Of a DNA stretch of 64,000 bases, positions 8,863 through 16,453 are shown piece after piece. The translations under genes and the position numbers were made by a program. Every line of letters starts with the position of its first letter. Position 1 is the stretch's first letter. Origin of the DNA: Streptomyces cyaneogriseus subsp. noncyanogenus. Its GTDB lineage: Bacteria > Actinomycetota > Actinomycetes > Streptomycetales > Streptomycetaceae. The DNA lies in assembly GCF_000931445.1 (NCBI RefSeq), contig NZ_CP010849.1, positions 7,626,001 to 7,690,000 of the forward strand, given 5' to 3'. The notes beneath the pieces are model-generated. The model searched no databases. It was not told the origin of the DNA and worked only from the letters and a program-made list of their open reading frames with translations.

Positions 8863-8908
8863 GCAAGCCTACTTGCGTGAGGTGTACGGTTAACGCAAGT
8901 CGACCTGC
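8863..8908. promoter_or_regulatory. Twin TetR operators between the regulator and the alcohol dehydrogenase
   Basis: GCAAGCCTACTTGC (8863-8876) has perfect 5-bp arms with a 4-nt spacer. GCAAGTCGACCTGC (8895-8908) is the same site with one arm mismatch. The centres are 32 bp apart, about three helical turns, so two dimers could bind on the same face. The first lies 15 bp from the TetR start codon. Confidence 0.7.
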
Positions 8909-8949
8909 GATACAGCGCAGAGGTGCCACCGCACCCAGGAGGTCCCGTC

Positions 8950-9963
8950 ATGGCGCAGATGCTCGCCGCCCGCCTGCACGTACCCAGCCGCACGCTGCGC
9001 GTCGAGGAGGTGCCCCGCCCCCAGCCGGGACCGGGGGAGGTGCTGGTCAAGGTCGAGGCGGCCGGGGTGTGCCTGTCCGACGTGCACCTGATCGACGGCA
9101 CGCTCACGCCGCTGTTCCTGCGGGGCGACACGGTGACCCTCGGCCACGAGGTGTCCGGCACCGTGGCCGAGGTCGGCGAGGGCGTCACCGCCTGGACGGC
9201 CGGGCGGCGGGTCGTCCTCCACGCCGGCGAGGTCCGCGACGGCGTGACCTACACGCGGGGCGTCGACTATGACGGCGGCTGGGCCGAGTACGCCCTCTGC
9301 GCGGCGGACGCCCTGACCCTGCTGCCCGACGCCATCCCCTTCGACCAGGGCGCGATCATCCCCGACGCCGTGTCCACGCCGTGGGGCGCGATCACCGAGA
9401 CCGCGGCCGTCCGGCCCGCCGAGGCGGTCGGCGTGTGGGGCGTCGGCGGGCTGGGCGTGCACGCCGTGCAACTGCTGCGCGCCGTCGGCGCCTGCCCGGT
9501 CGTCGCCGTCGACCCCAGCCCCGTCGCCCGGGAGCGCGCCCTGGCCGCCGGTGCCGATCTGGCCCTGGACTCCGCCGACCCGGGCCTGCGCGAGGCCGTC
9601 GGCGCGGTGACCGGAGGGGCCGGGCTCGCCGCCGCCTTCGACTTCGCGGGCGTACCCGCCGTGCGTGAGCAGGCCGTGTCGGTCCTCGCCCCCAAGGGGC
9701 GCCTGGTCCTGGTCGGTCTGACCGACAAGCCGCTCACCGTCACCGACGGCACCCGCTTCAGCTACCTCCAGCAGTGGATCCTCGGCCACTACGGCTCCGA
9801 CATGCCGGTGGCGCTGCCGCAACTGCTGCGGCTGATCCAGGGCGGACGGCTGGACTTCTCCGGCTCCATCAGCGGCGTACTGCCGCTGGCCGAGGCGGCC
9901 GAGGCGGTCGCGCGGCTGGAGAAGAAGGAGGGCAACCCGATCCGTCTGGTGCTGCGTCCCTGA
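8950..9963 (+). CDS. MDR-family zinc-dependent alcohol dehydrogenase
   Basis: 337 residues from ATG 8950, preceded by AGGAGG at 7 nt; a GTG 27 bp upstream is less well placed. Catalytic-zinc motifs are visible: Cys in GVCLSDVHL near residue 38 and GHE near residues 62-64. The Rossmann motif is GVWGVGGLG. The four-Cys structural-zinc lobe of classical alcohol dehydrogenases is absent: the region reads LHAGEVRDGVTYTRG. It should oxidise or reduce an alcohol/aldehyde with NAD(P). Divergence from a TetR gene suggests induction by its own substrate or a toxic carbonyl. Confidence 0.9.
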   Translation: MAQMLAARLHVPSRTLRVEEVPRPQPGPGEVLVKVEAAGVCLSDVHLIDGTLTPLFLRGDTVTLGHEVSGTVAEVGEGVTAWTAGRRVVLHAGEVRDGVTYTRGVDYDGGWAEYALCAADALTLLPDAIPFDQGAIIPDAVSTPWGAITETAAVRPAEAVGVWGVGGLGVHAVQLLRAVGACPVVAVDPSPVARERALAAGADLALDSADPGLREAVGAVTGGAGLAAAFDFAGVPAVREQAVSVLAPKGRLVLVGLTDKPLTVTDGTRFSYLQQWILGHYGSDMPVALPQLLRLIQGGRLDFSGSISGVLPLAEAAEAVARLEKKEGNPIRLVLRP

Positions 9964-10202
9964 GACGAGGATGTCCGGGCGGACGCATCGGCGGCGGCCA
10001 CAGGGGTGGGATCGCCCTTCCGGCCGCCGTCTTGCCCGCCGCCGCCCGGCCCGCCTCCTCCCTCCCCTCCCGAGCGCGGGAGCGGGCGCACGGGCGGATC
10101 GCACACACCTCGCGCGTCGAACGTATCGAACGCGCCACCGTCGGTGCGGAAGTGGCGCAATCGGATGTTGCCGCATTGTTTCCCGGCACGCAGCCTGTCA
10201 AT

Positions 10203-10216
10203 TGGGAGCGCTCCCA
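10203..10216. promoter_or_regulatory. CebR-type operator upstream of the LPMO gene
   Basis: TGGGAGCGCTCCCA is a perfect 14-bp palindrome identical to the binding site described for CebR, the cellobiose-responsive LacI-family repressor of Streptomyces. It lies 35 bp before the LPMO start codon, where a repressor would block transcription or early elongation. Confidence 0.88.
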
Positions 10217-10251
10217 TTCGACTGTGTCCCCCCCACCCGAAGAAGGAGACC

Positions 10252-10923
10252 ATGCTTTGTCATGATCACGTCAGTGGCGTGCGGCGCCCGCTGACGCTCG
10301 TTCTGAGCATGCTCACCGCGGCCCTGCTCTGTCTCATCCCGTGGAGCGGCACCGCCGTCGCCCACGGCTCGGTGGTCGACCCGGCCTCCCGCAACTACGG
10401 CTGCTGGCTGCGCTGGGGCAGTGACTTCCAGAACCCGGCCATGGCGCAGCAGGACCCGATGTGCTGGCAGGCGTGGCAGGACGACCCCAACGCCATGTGG
10501 AACTGGAACGGCCTGTACCGCAACGGCTCGGGCGGCAACTTCCAGGCCGTCGTCCCCAACGGCCAGCTCTGCAGCGGCGGCCGGACCGAAAGCGGTCGCT
10601 ACGACTCCCTGGACGCCGTGGGTCCGTGGAAGACGACCGACGTCGGCAGCAACTTCACCGTCAAGCTGCACGACCAGGCCAGCCATGGCGCGGACTACAT
10701 CCTCGTCTACGTCACCAAGCAGGGCTTCGACCCCACCACCCGGGCCCTGACCTGGAACGACCTTCAGCTCGTCGCCCGCACCGGCAAGTACGCCCCCGGC
10801 CAGAACTACGAGATCCCCGTGAGCACGTCCGGCCGCAGCGGCCGCCACGTCGTCTACACGATCTGGCAGGCGTCGCACATGGACCAGACGTACTTCCTGT
10901 GCAGTGACGTGAACTTCCGCTGA
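10252..10923 (+). CDS. Secreted AA10 lytic polysaccharide monooxygenase, lone catalytic domain
   Basis: 223 residues from ATG 10252 after AAGGAG. A signal peptide ends in AVA before His38, which becomes the N-terminal His of the copper brace. The partner His is probably His145 in SHGADY. HGSVVDPASRNYGCW and the GPWKTTDVG segment mark AA10. There is no carbohydrate-binding module. AA10 enzymes cleave crystalline cellulose or chitin oxidatively outside the cell; the CebR box directly upstream points to cellulose control, although the sequence alone does not settle chitin versus cellulose. Confidence 0.95.
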   Translation: MLCHDHVSGVRRPLTLVLSMLTAALLCLIPWSGTAVAHGSVVDPASRNYGCWLRWGSDFQNPAMAQQDPMCWQAWQDDPNAMWNWNGLYRNGSGGNFQAVVPNGQLCSGGRTESGRYDSLDAVGPWKTTDVGSNFTVKLHDQASHGADYILVYVTKQGFDPTTRALTWNDLQLVARTGKYAPGQNYEIPVSTSGRSGRHVVYTIWQASHMDQTYFLCSDVNFR

Positions 10924-10946
10924 TCCTCGCCGACCCCGGTGAGCCC

Positions 10947-10981
10947 TGTCCCCGCCGGCCCGCTCCCGCCCGGCGGGGACA
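10947..10981 (+). terminator. Hairpin downstream of the LPMO gene
   Basis: The arms TGTCCCCGCCGG (10947-10958) and CCGGCGGGGACA (10970-10981) are perfectly complementary with an 11-nt loop, 24 bp after the stop codon. There is no long T tract, as is common in high-GC actinobacteria. Confidence 0.75.
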
Positions 10982-11008
10982 TATCGTGCCCACCATCCCC
11001 CTTCCGGC

Positions 11009-11022
11009 GTTTCCCGTGAAAC
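11009..11022. promoter_or_regulatory. parS-like palindrome
   Basis: GTTTCCCGTGAAAC differs from the actinobacterial parS core GTTTCACGTGAAAC at one base and is followed by A, as in the consensus. It lies in the 361-bp gap between the LPMO and TPR genes, outside any coding sequence. ParB binding is possible but unproven. Confidence 0.4.
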
Positions 11023-11238
11023 ACCGCCCGGCCCGCGCCAGGACACCTGCCAAGGCCCGGACCCCCGGCGGACCGCGGGCCCGGAGCGCCAGGAAGGGGA
11101 ACGGTGGACGCGGTGCCTGCTCGGGAGGCTGACCGGGGGGCGGGCGGTCGCGGAACGGGGTCGCGCGCCGGCGCGGCACCGCACCGGGTGTACCGGAACA
11201 CGCCCTCGTGGCGCGGCGCCGGCCGACGGAACGCCCGT

Positions 11239-11258
11239 GGGACGGTGGACACCGTCCC
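11239..11258. promoter_or_regulatory. 20-bp palindrome upstream of the TPR protein gene
   Basis: GGGACGGTG-GA-CACCGTCCC has perfect 9-bp arms and ends 26 bp before the start codon at 11285. It could be an operator or a 5'-UTR hairpin just before the ribosome site AGGAGA. No regulator gene is adjacent. Confidence 0.45.
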
Positions 11259-11284
11259 CGGTGGCGGCACGTCAGGAGAGACCC

Positions 11285-13120
11285 ATGGAGCCCACGCCCC
11301 GCAGCGAGCCCCCGCACCGCGCGGATTCCAGCGCGCAGGAGGATTCCGGAGACCGTGCGGCCACGCGTGGCGGCCCGCGCGCGGGTTCCCCGGAGGGCGG
11401 GCCGCCCGGCGCCCGCACCGGTCCCACGGACGGCACGGACTACTACGACCTCGGCACCCACGGCCGCCCCGTGACGACCTCGTCCCCGCGGGCGCAGACC
11501 TGGTTCGACCGCGGACTGGTGTGGACCTACGCCTTCCACCACGAGGAGGCGGTCTCCTGCTTCGAGGCCGCCGCCGCGGCGGACCCCGGCTGCGCCATGG
11601 CCCACTGGGGCATCGCCTACGCGCTCGGCCCCAACTACAACAAGCCCTGGGAGGCGTTCGACGACCGGGAACTGGCCCGGACCGTCGACCGGACCCACGC
11701 CGCCGTCGAGCGGGCCCACGACCTGGCGGCCGGCGCGACCCCCGTGGAGCGCGCCCTGATCACCGCGCTGCGCGCCCGCTACCCGCAGGCCCGGGCCGTC
11801 GCCGACTGCTCGGTCTGGAACGCTCCCTACGCCGAGAACATGCGCGCCGCCTACGACCTGGCCCCCGGCGACCCCGACATCGCCGCCCTCTACGCCGACG
11901 CGCTGATGAACCTGACGCCCTGGCGGCTGTGGGACCTGCGCACGGGCCGGCCGGCCGAGGGCGCCCGCACCCTGGAGGCCAAGGAGGTCCTCGACCGCGC
12001 CCTCGCCACGACGGCGGGGCGGCGGCACCCGGGCGTGCTGCACCTGTACGTCCACCTGATGGAGATGTCCGCCACCCCCGAAGCGGCGCTCACCGTCGCC
12101 GACCGGCTGCGCGGCCTGGTCCCCGACGCCGGCCACCTCCACCACATGCCGTCGCACCTGGAGGTCCTCTGCGGCGACTACCGGCGCGTCGTGGCGGACA
12201 ACGACGCGGCGATCGCCGCCGACGAGAAGTACCGGGCGCGGGCGGGCGCGATGAACTTCTACACCCTGTACCGGGCGCACAACCACCACTTCAAGATCTA
12301 CGGCGCCATGTTCCTCGGCCGGTACCGCACCGCCCTGGACGCCGCCGCCCGGCTCGAGGAAGCCGTCCCCGAAGACCTGCTGCGGGTCGAGAGCCCGCCG
12401 ATGGCCGACTGGCTCGAGGGCTTCCTCGCCATGCGGGCGCACGTGCTCGTCCGCTTCGGCCGCTGGGCGGAGATCCTGCGCCTGCCGCTGCCCGCCGATC
12501 CCGGGCTGTACTGCGTGACGACCGCGATGCTGCGCTACGCACGGGGTGTCGCCCTCTCGGCGACCGGGCGGATCGACGAGGCGGAGGCCGAGCGGAAGCT
12601 GTTCCGCGCGGCCGTCGCCCGGGTCCCGGCCGGCCGCACCCTGTTCAACAACACCTGCCTCGACATCCTGGCGATCGCCGCGGCGATGCTCGACGGCGAA
12701 CTGGAATACCGCAAGGGCGACCACGACACCGCCTTCGCCGCCCTGCGGCGGGCCGTCGAACTGGACGACGGCCTGCCCTACGACGAACCGTGGGGCTGGA
12801 TGCAGCCCACCCGGCACGCCTACGGGGCCCTGCTGCTGGAACAGGGGCGCGTCGCCGAGGCCGAGGCCGTGTACCGGGCCGACCTCGGCCTGGACGACAG
12901 CCTGCCGCGCGCCCGGCAGCACCCCGGCAACGTCTGGGCGCTCCACGGACTCCACGAGTGCCTGCGGCGCCTGGGCCGGGAGGGGGAAGCACGGATCGTC
13001 GGACAGCAGTTGAAGTTCGCCGCCGCCCTGGCGGACGTACCCGTCACGGCCTCCTGCCTCTGCCGCCTGGACACCTCCGGCGCCGACGCCCCGGACCGCT
13101 GCTGCGGCCCCGACCGCTGA
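11285..13120 (+). CDS. Tetratricopeptide-repeat protein of unknown function
   Basis: 611 residues from ATG 11285, with AGGAGA 6 nt upstream. After a disordered Gly/Pro-rich N-terminus of about 55 residues come helical repeat segments of TPR type (RGLVWTYAFHHEEAVSCFEAAAAADPGCAMAHWGIAYALG near residues 75-110; AFAALRRAVELDDGLP and the LLEQGRVAEAEAVYRADL segment near the C-terminus). The C-terminal tail is Cys-rich (CLCRLDT, RCCGPDR), which could bind metal. No signal peptide or membrane helix is seen. TPR proteins usually mediate protein contacts; the partner is unknown. Confidence 0.85.
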   Translation: MEPTPRSEPPHRADSSAQEDSGDRAATRGGPRAGSPEGGPPGARTGPTDGTDYYDLGTHGRPVTTSSPRAQTWFDRGLVWTYAFHHEEAVSCFEAAAAADPGCAMAHWGIAYALGPNYNKPWEAFDDRELARTVDRTHAAVERAHDLAAGATPVERALITALRARYPQARAVADCSVWNAPYAENMRAAYDLAPGDPDIAALYADALMNLTPWRLWDLRTGRPAEGARTLEAKEVLDRALATTAGRRHPGVLHLYVHLMEMSATPEAALTVADRLRGLVPDAGHLHHMPSHLEVLCGDYRRVVADNDAAIAADEKYRARAGAMNFYTLYRAHNHHFKIYGAMFLGRYRTALDAAARLEEAVPEDLLRVESPPMADWLEGFLAMRAHVLVRFGRWAEILRLPLPADPGLYCVTTAMLRYARGVALSATGRIDEAEAERKLFRAAVARVPAGRTLFNNTCLDILAIAAAMLDGELEYRKGDHDTAFAALRRAVELDDGLPYDEPWGWMQPTRHAYGALLLEQGRVAEAEAVYRADLGLDDSLPRARQHPGNVWALHGLHECLRRLGREGEARIVGQQLKFAAALADVPVTASCLCRLDTSGADAPDRCCGPDR

Positions 13121-13142
13121 CCGGCGCAGGCCCGCACACACC

Positions 13143-13179
13143 CGGGTGCGGCCCCGGACCCTGCCCGGGGCCGCACCCG
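13143..13179. terminator. Bidirectional terminator between the TPR and phytase genes
   Basis: A perfect 15-bp stem (13143-13157 with 13165-13179) encloses a 7-nt loop between two convergent genes, 22 bp after the TPR stop and 17 bp from the phytase stop. Confidence 0.8.
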
Positions 13180-13196
13180 TCGCGGAGGGGGCGCCG

Positions 13197-14498
13197 TCAG
13201 TCGTCGAGGGCGGTCGTGACGTCGGCGAGGTCGACGAACTTGAAGTTGGTCGCGGCCCGGTCGCCGTCCCCCGGAGCGTCGTGGCCGTCCTGCACGACGA
13301 GCAGGCCGTTGGGGAAGCGGGAACCCAGGGGCGCGGCGAGCACCGCCGCGCCGTCGCACTCCTCGGAGCCGTCCAGGGACGGCGAGGCGCCGGTGACGCG
13401 GAAGCCGCCTTCGTACTCGTTGTCCTCGTCGATCTCGCGGTCATAGGCGGCGAAGGTGTCGTCGCCCTGGCTGGAGGCGAGCAGCAGGCCGTCGCCGTCG
13501 CTCTCCTGAAGCAGCGTCAGCCCCTCGACGTCGGCGGACAGGCGCGCCCCGCCGTAGCCGGGATCGGCACCCGCGGCGCACTCCTCCGTGGCCTCGTCGT
13601 ACACGGCCGGCACGCCGTACTCCCGCACCGTGTCGACGAGCCGGGGCGTGCCGGTGAGGTCGGCGCGCATCCGCCAGATCCCGACGTCCTCCTGGCCCGC
13701 GTAGAGGGTGCCGTTGGCCGGGTCGACGACCATGCCCTCCACCTGCGGCAGCTCTCCCGGCTCCGCGCACGGCGACCAAGAGGTGCCGTCGGGCAGCCGG
13801 AAGGAGGCGGGCAGGTCCAGGGTGCGGACCGTGCGGTAGCCGACGCCCCCGGACGCGGTGGGGATCAGTTCGAGCAGCGCGACCGTGGTGCGCTCCCGGC
13901 GGCTGACCAGCGCGTAGGAGCGGCCGGTCGCCCGGTCCGTCCAGGTGGCCAGGCCGTAGGCGGTGCGCTGCTCGTTGATCTCCTCCTGGCCGGTGGAGAA
14001 CACGGGCGGCGCGGCCGCCGGGTCGGTGACGTCCGTCAGGGGGCGGCCGGGCCGGGAGGGGTCGATGCGGTAGACGCGCAGGCGGTCGCTGCCCCGGTCG
14101 GTGGTGACCGCCACGTCGGCGCGGCCGGTGCTCAGCTTCAGACCCTGGACCAGGTCGACGTTGTTGAACCGGCCGGGCGCGTCGTCGGGCCCCGGAGCGG
14201 CGGGAGCGGCGATCGACTGCACCAGCCGCGCGTCGAGGTCGTAGACGCGCAGCCCGCCCTCCTTGGCGGTGGCGACGACGAGGCTGCGGTCGGGATCGGC
14301 GGCGTTGCGCCAGATGGCGGGGTCGTCGGCGTCGGCGTTGCCGCCCGCCTCGTCGTCGTACAGAGCGGGCGTCTCGACCCGCGGCCGGACCTCCGGCAGG
14401 GTCTCCGCGCCGCGGGCCGCGGCCGGTGTCGTGCAAAGGACGGCGACGGCGGCGGTGAGGGCGCAGACGGCCCAGGGCCGTGGGCGGTGTCCGGTCAC
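13197..14498 (-). CDS. Secreted beta-propeller phytase
   Basis: 433 residues with a Sec-type signal peptide (cleavage near AAARG, residue about 29). Phytase (PF02333) motifs appear in order: DADDPAIW near residue 56, NNVDLVQG, DRGSDRLRVY, the Cys/Pro-containing PQVEGMVVDPANGTLY, GQEDVGIWR, DVEGLTLL and the terminal NFKFVDL. These acidic loops bind calcium and the phosphates of phytate. The enzyme would release phosphate from myo-inositol hexakisphosphate outside the cell. Insertions compared with Bacillus phytase make it somewhat long, as in other actinobacterial members. Confidence 0.93.
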   Translation of the reverse strand: MTGHRPRPWAVCALTAAVAVLCTTPAAARGAETLPEVRPRVETPALYDDEAGGNADADDPAIWRNAADPDRSLVVATAKEGGLRVYDLDARLVQSIAAPAAPGPDDAPGRFNNVDLVQGLKLSTGRADVAVTTDRGSDRLRVYRIDPSRPGRPLTDVTDPAAAPPVFSTGQEEINEQRTAYGLATWTDRATGRSYALVSRRERTTVALLELIPTASGGVGYRTVRTLDLPASFRLPDGTSWSPCAEPGELPQVEGMVVDPANGTLYAGQEDVGIWRMRADLTGTPRLVDTVREYGVPAVYDEATEECAAGADPGYGGARLSADVEGLTLLQESDGDGLLLASSQGDDTFAAYDREIDEDNEYEGGFRVTGASPSLDGSEECDGAAVLAAPLGSRFPNGLLVVQDGHDAPGDGDRAATNFKFVDLADVTTALDD

Positions 14499-14650
14499 GT
14501 CGGTTCTCCTGACGTCGAAGGCATGACAAACAACAACCGGTGATCTTGCGGGGGCCGCGGTACGCCGCGGGGCCCCGCCGGTGACGAAACGCCCTCTTGG
14601 AGGCGAACAGCGGGTGCCCGCCCGGCCGCCGGGAGGCAGGGCGGCGTACG

Positions 14651-15628
14651 TCAGCCGTCACCGCCGCCCGGCCGGCCGCCGCCCCCGCCTCCTTCCCCGG
14701 CCGCCGTGCCACGGGCCGCGGCACGGAAGGCGAGCGGGGTGCGGCCGTCGTGCTTGCGGAAGAAGGCGCCGAAGTCGCTGGGATCGTCGAAGCCCAGCCG
14801 GCGCGCGATGTCCGCGGCGGTGGCGTCGGTGTGCACCAGGAGCCGCTTGGCCTCCAGGACGATCCGGGCGTCCAGGTACGCCTTCGCCGTGGTGCCGGTG
14901 GCGGCCTTGACGGCGCGGGTGAGGGTGCGTGTGCTGTAGCCGAGGGCGGCGGCGTAGTCGGCGACCCGGCGGGTGCGGGCGAAGTCGCGCTCCACGGCCG
15001 AGCTGAAGCGCCGGAACGGGCCGTCGGGCGGTACCGCGGCGCCGGCGGCCGGCGGGCAGGCGTGGGCCAGCCGCAGCAGCAGCACCGACAGCAGCATCCG
15101 CAGCGTCCTGTTGTGCGCCTCCAGCGGCAGCGCGCCCAGGTCGTCGTACTCGGCGACGAGGTGGTCCAGGGCCAGGCCGACCAGCCGGCCGTGCGCTCCG
15201 GCCGGTGTCACCGGGCCCTCGGTGCGCGGTGGGTCCTCGGTCACGAAGCCCGGCCGCCAGATCACCATGACGCCGCGCGCCCGGGCGAGCGGTGACCGGG
15301 GCCCGGCCGCGTACTGGTGGACCTGGCCCGGCCGCACCCACAGCCAGCCACCCGGCGGGACGACATGGCGGGAGAAGTCGACGGTGTGGGGGAGCGGGGG
15401 CGAGTGCGGCGCGAGATGGATCAGGTGGTGGAAGTCGGGCCGCTGCGGGCCGGACAGATCGATCCCCCGGCGCTGTGCCCGGTCGCGCAGTTCCTCGAAC
15501 CCGACCACGTCCATGCCGATCGGAGCGCTCAGCGAGGGCCGGTAGGCGACGTCGGTGATCGCGGCGGCCCCGGCCGCACCGGGCCGCACCGCCCCGTCGT
15601 GCTCCCGTTTCTGTCCGGAATTCCCCAT
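14651..15628 (-). CDS. AraC-family transcriptional regulator, probably controlling vdcBCD
   Basis: 325 residues from ATG 15628; this start is the most plausible of several, although no strong ribosome site precedes it. The N-terminal part is a cupin-like sensing domain (HHLIHLAPH, VPPGGWLWVRPGQVHQY). The C-terminal part has two HTH segments: RRVADYAAALGYSTRTLTRAVKAATG and DIARRLGFDDPSDFGAFFRKHDGRTPLAFR. It is transcribed divergently from the vdcB-vdcC-vdcD genes, with only about 95 bp between the starts. It is therefore the likely activator responding to the phenolic substrate. Confidence 0.9.
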   Translation of the reverse strand: MGNSGQKREHDGAVRPGAAGAAAITDVAYRPSLSAPIGMDVVGFEELRDRAQRRGIDLSGPQRPDFHHLIHLAPHSPPLPHTVDFSRHVVPPGGWLWVRPGQVHQYAAGPRSPLARARGVMVIWRPGFVTEDPPRTEGPVTPAGAHGRLVGLALDHLVAEYDDLGALPLEAHNRTLRMLLSVLLLRLAHACPPAAGAAVPPDGPFRRFSSAVERDFARTRRVADYAAALGYSTRTLTRAVKAATGTTAKAYLDARIVLEAKRLLVHTDATAADIARRLGFDDPSDFGAFFRKHDGRTPLAFRAAARGTAAGEGGGGGGRPGGGDG

Positions 15629-15722
15629 GGTGTGTCCCGAGCTTACCGCCGGTCCACCCGCACCGCTGCCTAGCGTGAGAAGTACTGCCGGTGCCGGGAT
15701 GACCGAAAAGGAGCAGGAAGAC

Positions 15723-16322
15723 GTGCGGCTGATCGTGGGGATGACGGGGGCCACCGGGGCCATTTTCGCGGTGCGGCTGCTGGAGCGGCTGGCCGGACTG
15801 CCGGAGGTGGAGACGCATCTGGTGATGAGCCGCTGGGCGCGGGCCACCGCGGAACTGGAGACCGGCCGCACCCTGCGGGAGATCAGCGCGCTGGCCGACG
15901 TGGTGCACCCCGCCGGGGACCAGGGCGCCACCATCTCCTCCGGCTCCTTCCGCACGGACGCGATGGTGGTCGTCCCCTGCTCCATGAAGACGCTGGCCGG
16001 CATCCGGGCCGGTTACGCCGAGGACCTGGTGGGCCGGGCCGCGGACGTCACCCTCAAGGAACGCCGGCCGCTGGTGCTGGTGCCGCGGGAGACACCGCTG
16101 AGCGAGATCCACCTGGAGAACATGCTCGCCCTGGCCCGCATGGGGGTCCGCATCGTGCCGCCCATGCCCGCCTTCTACAACCACCCCCGCAGCGTCGACG
16201 ACATCGTGGACCACATCACCGCCCGGATCCTCGACCAGCTCGACCTGCCCGCACCCGCGGCCGAGCGCTGGTCCGGCCTGCGGGCCGCCCGGCTCGGCGC
16301 CCCGGACACGTCCGACGCCTGA
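15723..16322 (+). CDS. vdcB: UbiX-type flavin prenyltransferase (phenolic acid decarboxylase subunit B)
   Basis: 199 residues from GTG 15723, giving VRLIVGMTGATGAIF, which matches the usual UbiX start; AAGGAG lies 9 nt upstream, whereas the earlier ATG 15699 would add eight unrelated residues. The phosphate-binding GMTGATGA, SRWAR, SGSFRTDAMVVVPCSMKTLAGI and PRETPLSEIHLENM are family signatures. UbiX makes prenylated FMN, the cofactor needed by the UbiD-type decarboxylase encoded next. The symbol follows the Streptomyces vanillate decarboxylase vdcBCD by gene order and homology. Confidence 0.92.
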   Translation: MRLIVGMTGATGAIFAVRLLERLAGLPEVETHLVMSRWARATAELETGRTLREISALADVVHPAGDQGATISSGSFRTDAMVVVPCSMKTLAGIRAGYAEDLVGRAADVTLKERRPLVLVPRETPLSEIHLENMLALARMGVRIVPPMPAFYNHPRSVDDIVDHITARILDQLDLPAPAAERWSGLRAARLGAPDTSDA

Positions 16323-16350
16323 CACGCCGCCAATCTGCCCTGACTCCCTG

Positions 16351-16426
16351 CCCTTTCCCCTCTTCCCTTTTCCCGCTTCTCCGTTTCCGCCTTCCCCCCT
16401 CCCCCCTTCCCCCTTCTTCTTCCTCC
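16351..16426 (+). other. Polypyrimidine tract between vdcB and vdcC
   Basis: 76 nt contain only three purines (G at about 16375, 16383 and 16389) in the 131-bp gap between the two genes, ahead of the vdcC ribosome site. The RNA would be C/U-only and unstructured, unlike anything else in the window. Confidence 0.85.
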
Positions 16427-16453
16427 ATCTGCGACGTACACGAGGAGACATCC

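Noticed and set aside
10712..13444. A 910-codon minus-strand frame antisense to the TPR gene
   Set aside because: The TPR frame on the plus strand has clear repeats, a ribosome site and correct codon bias. The antisense frame has none of these.
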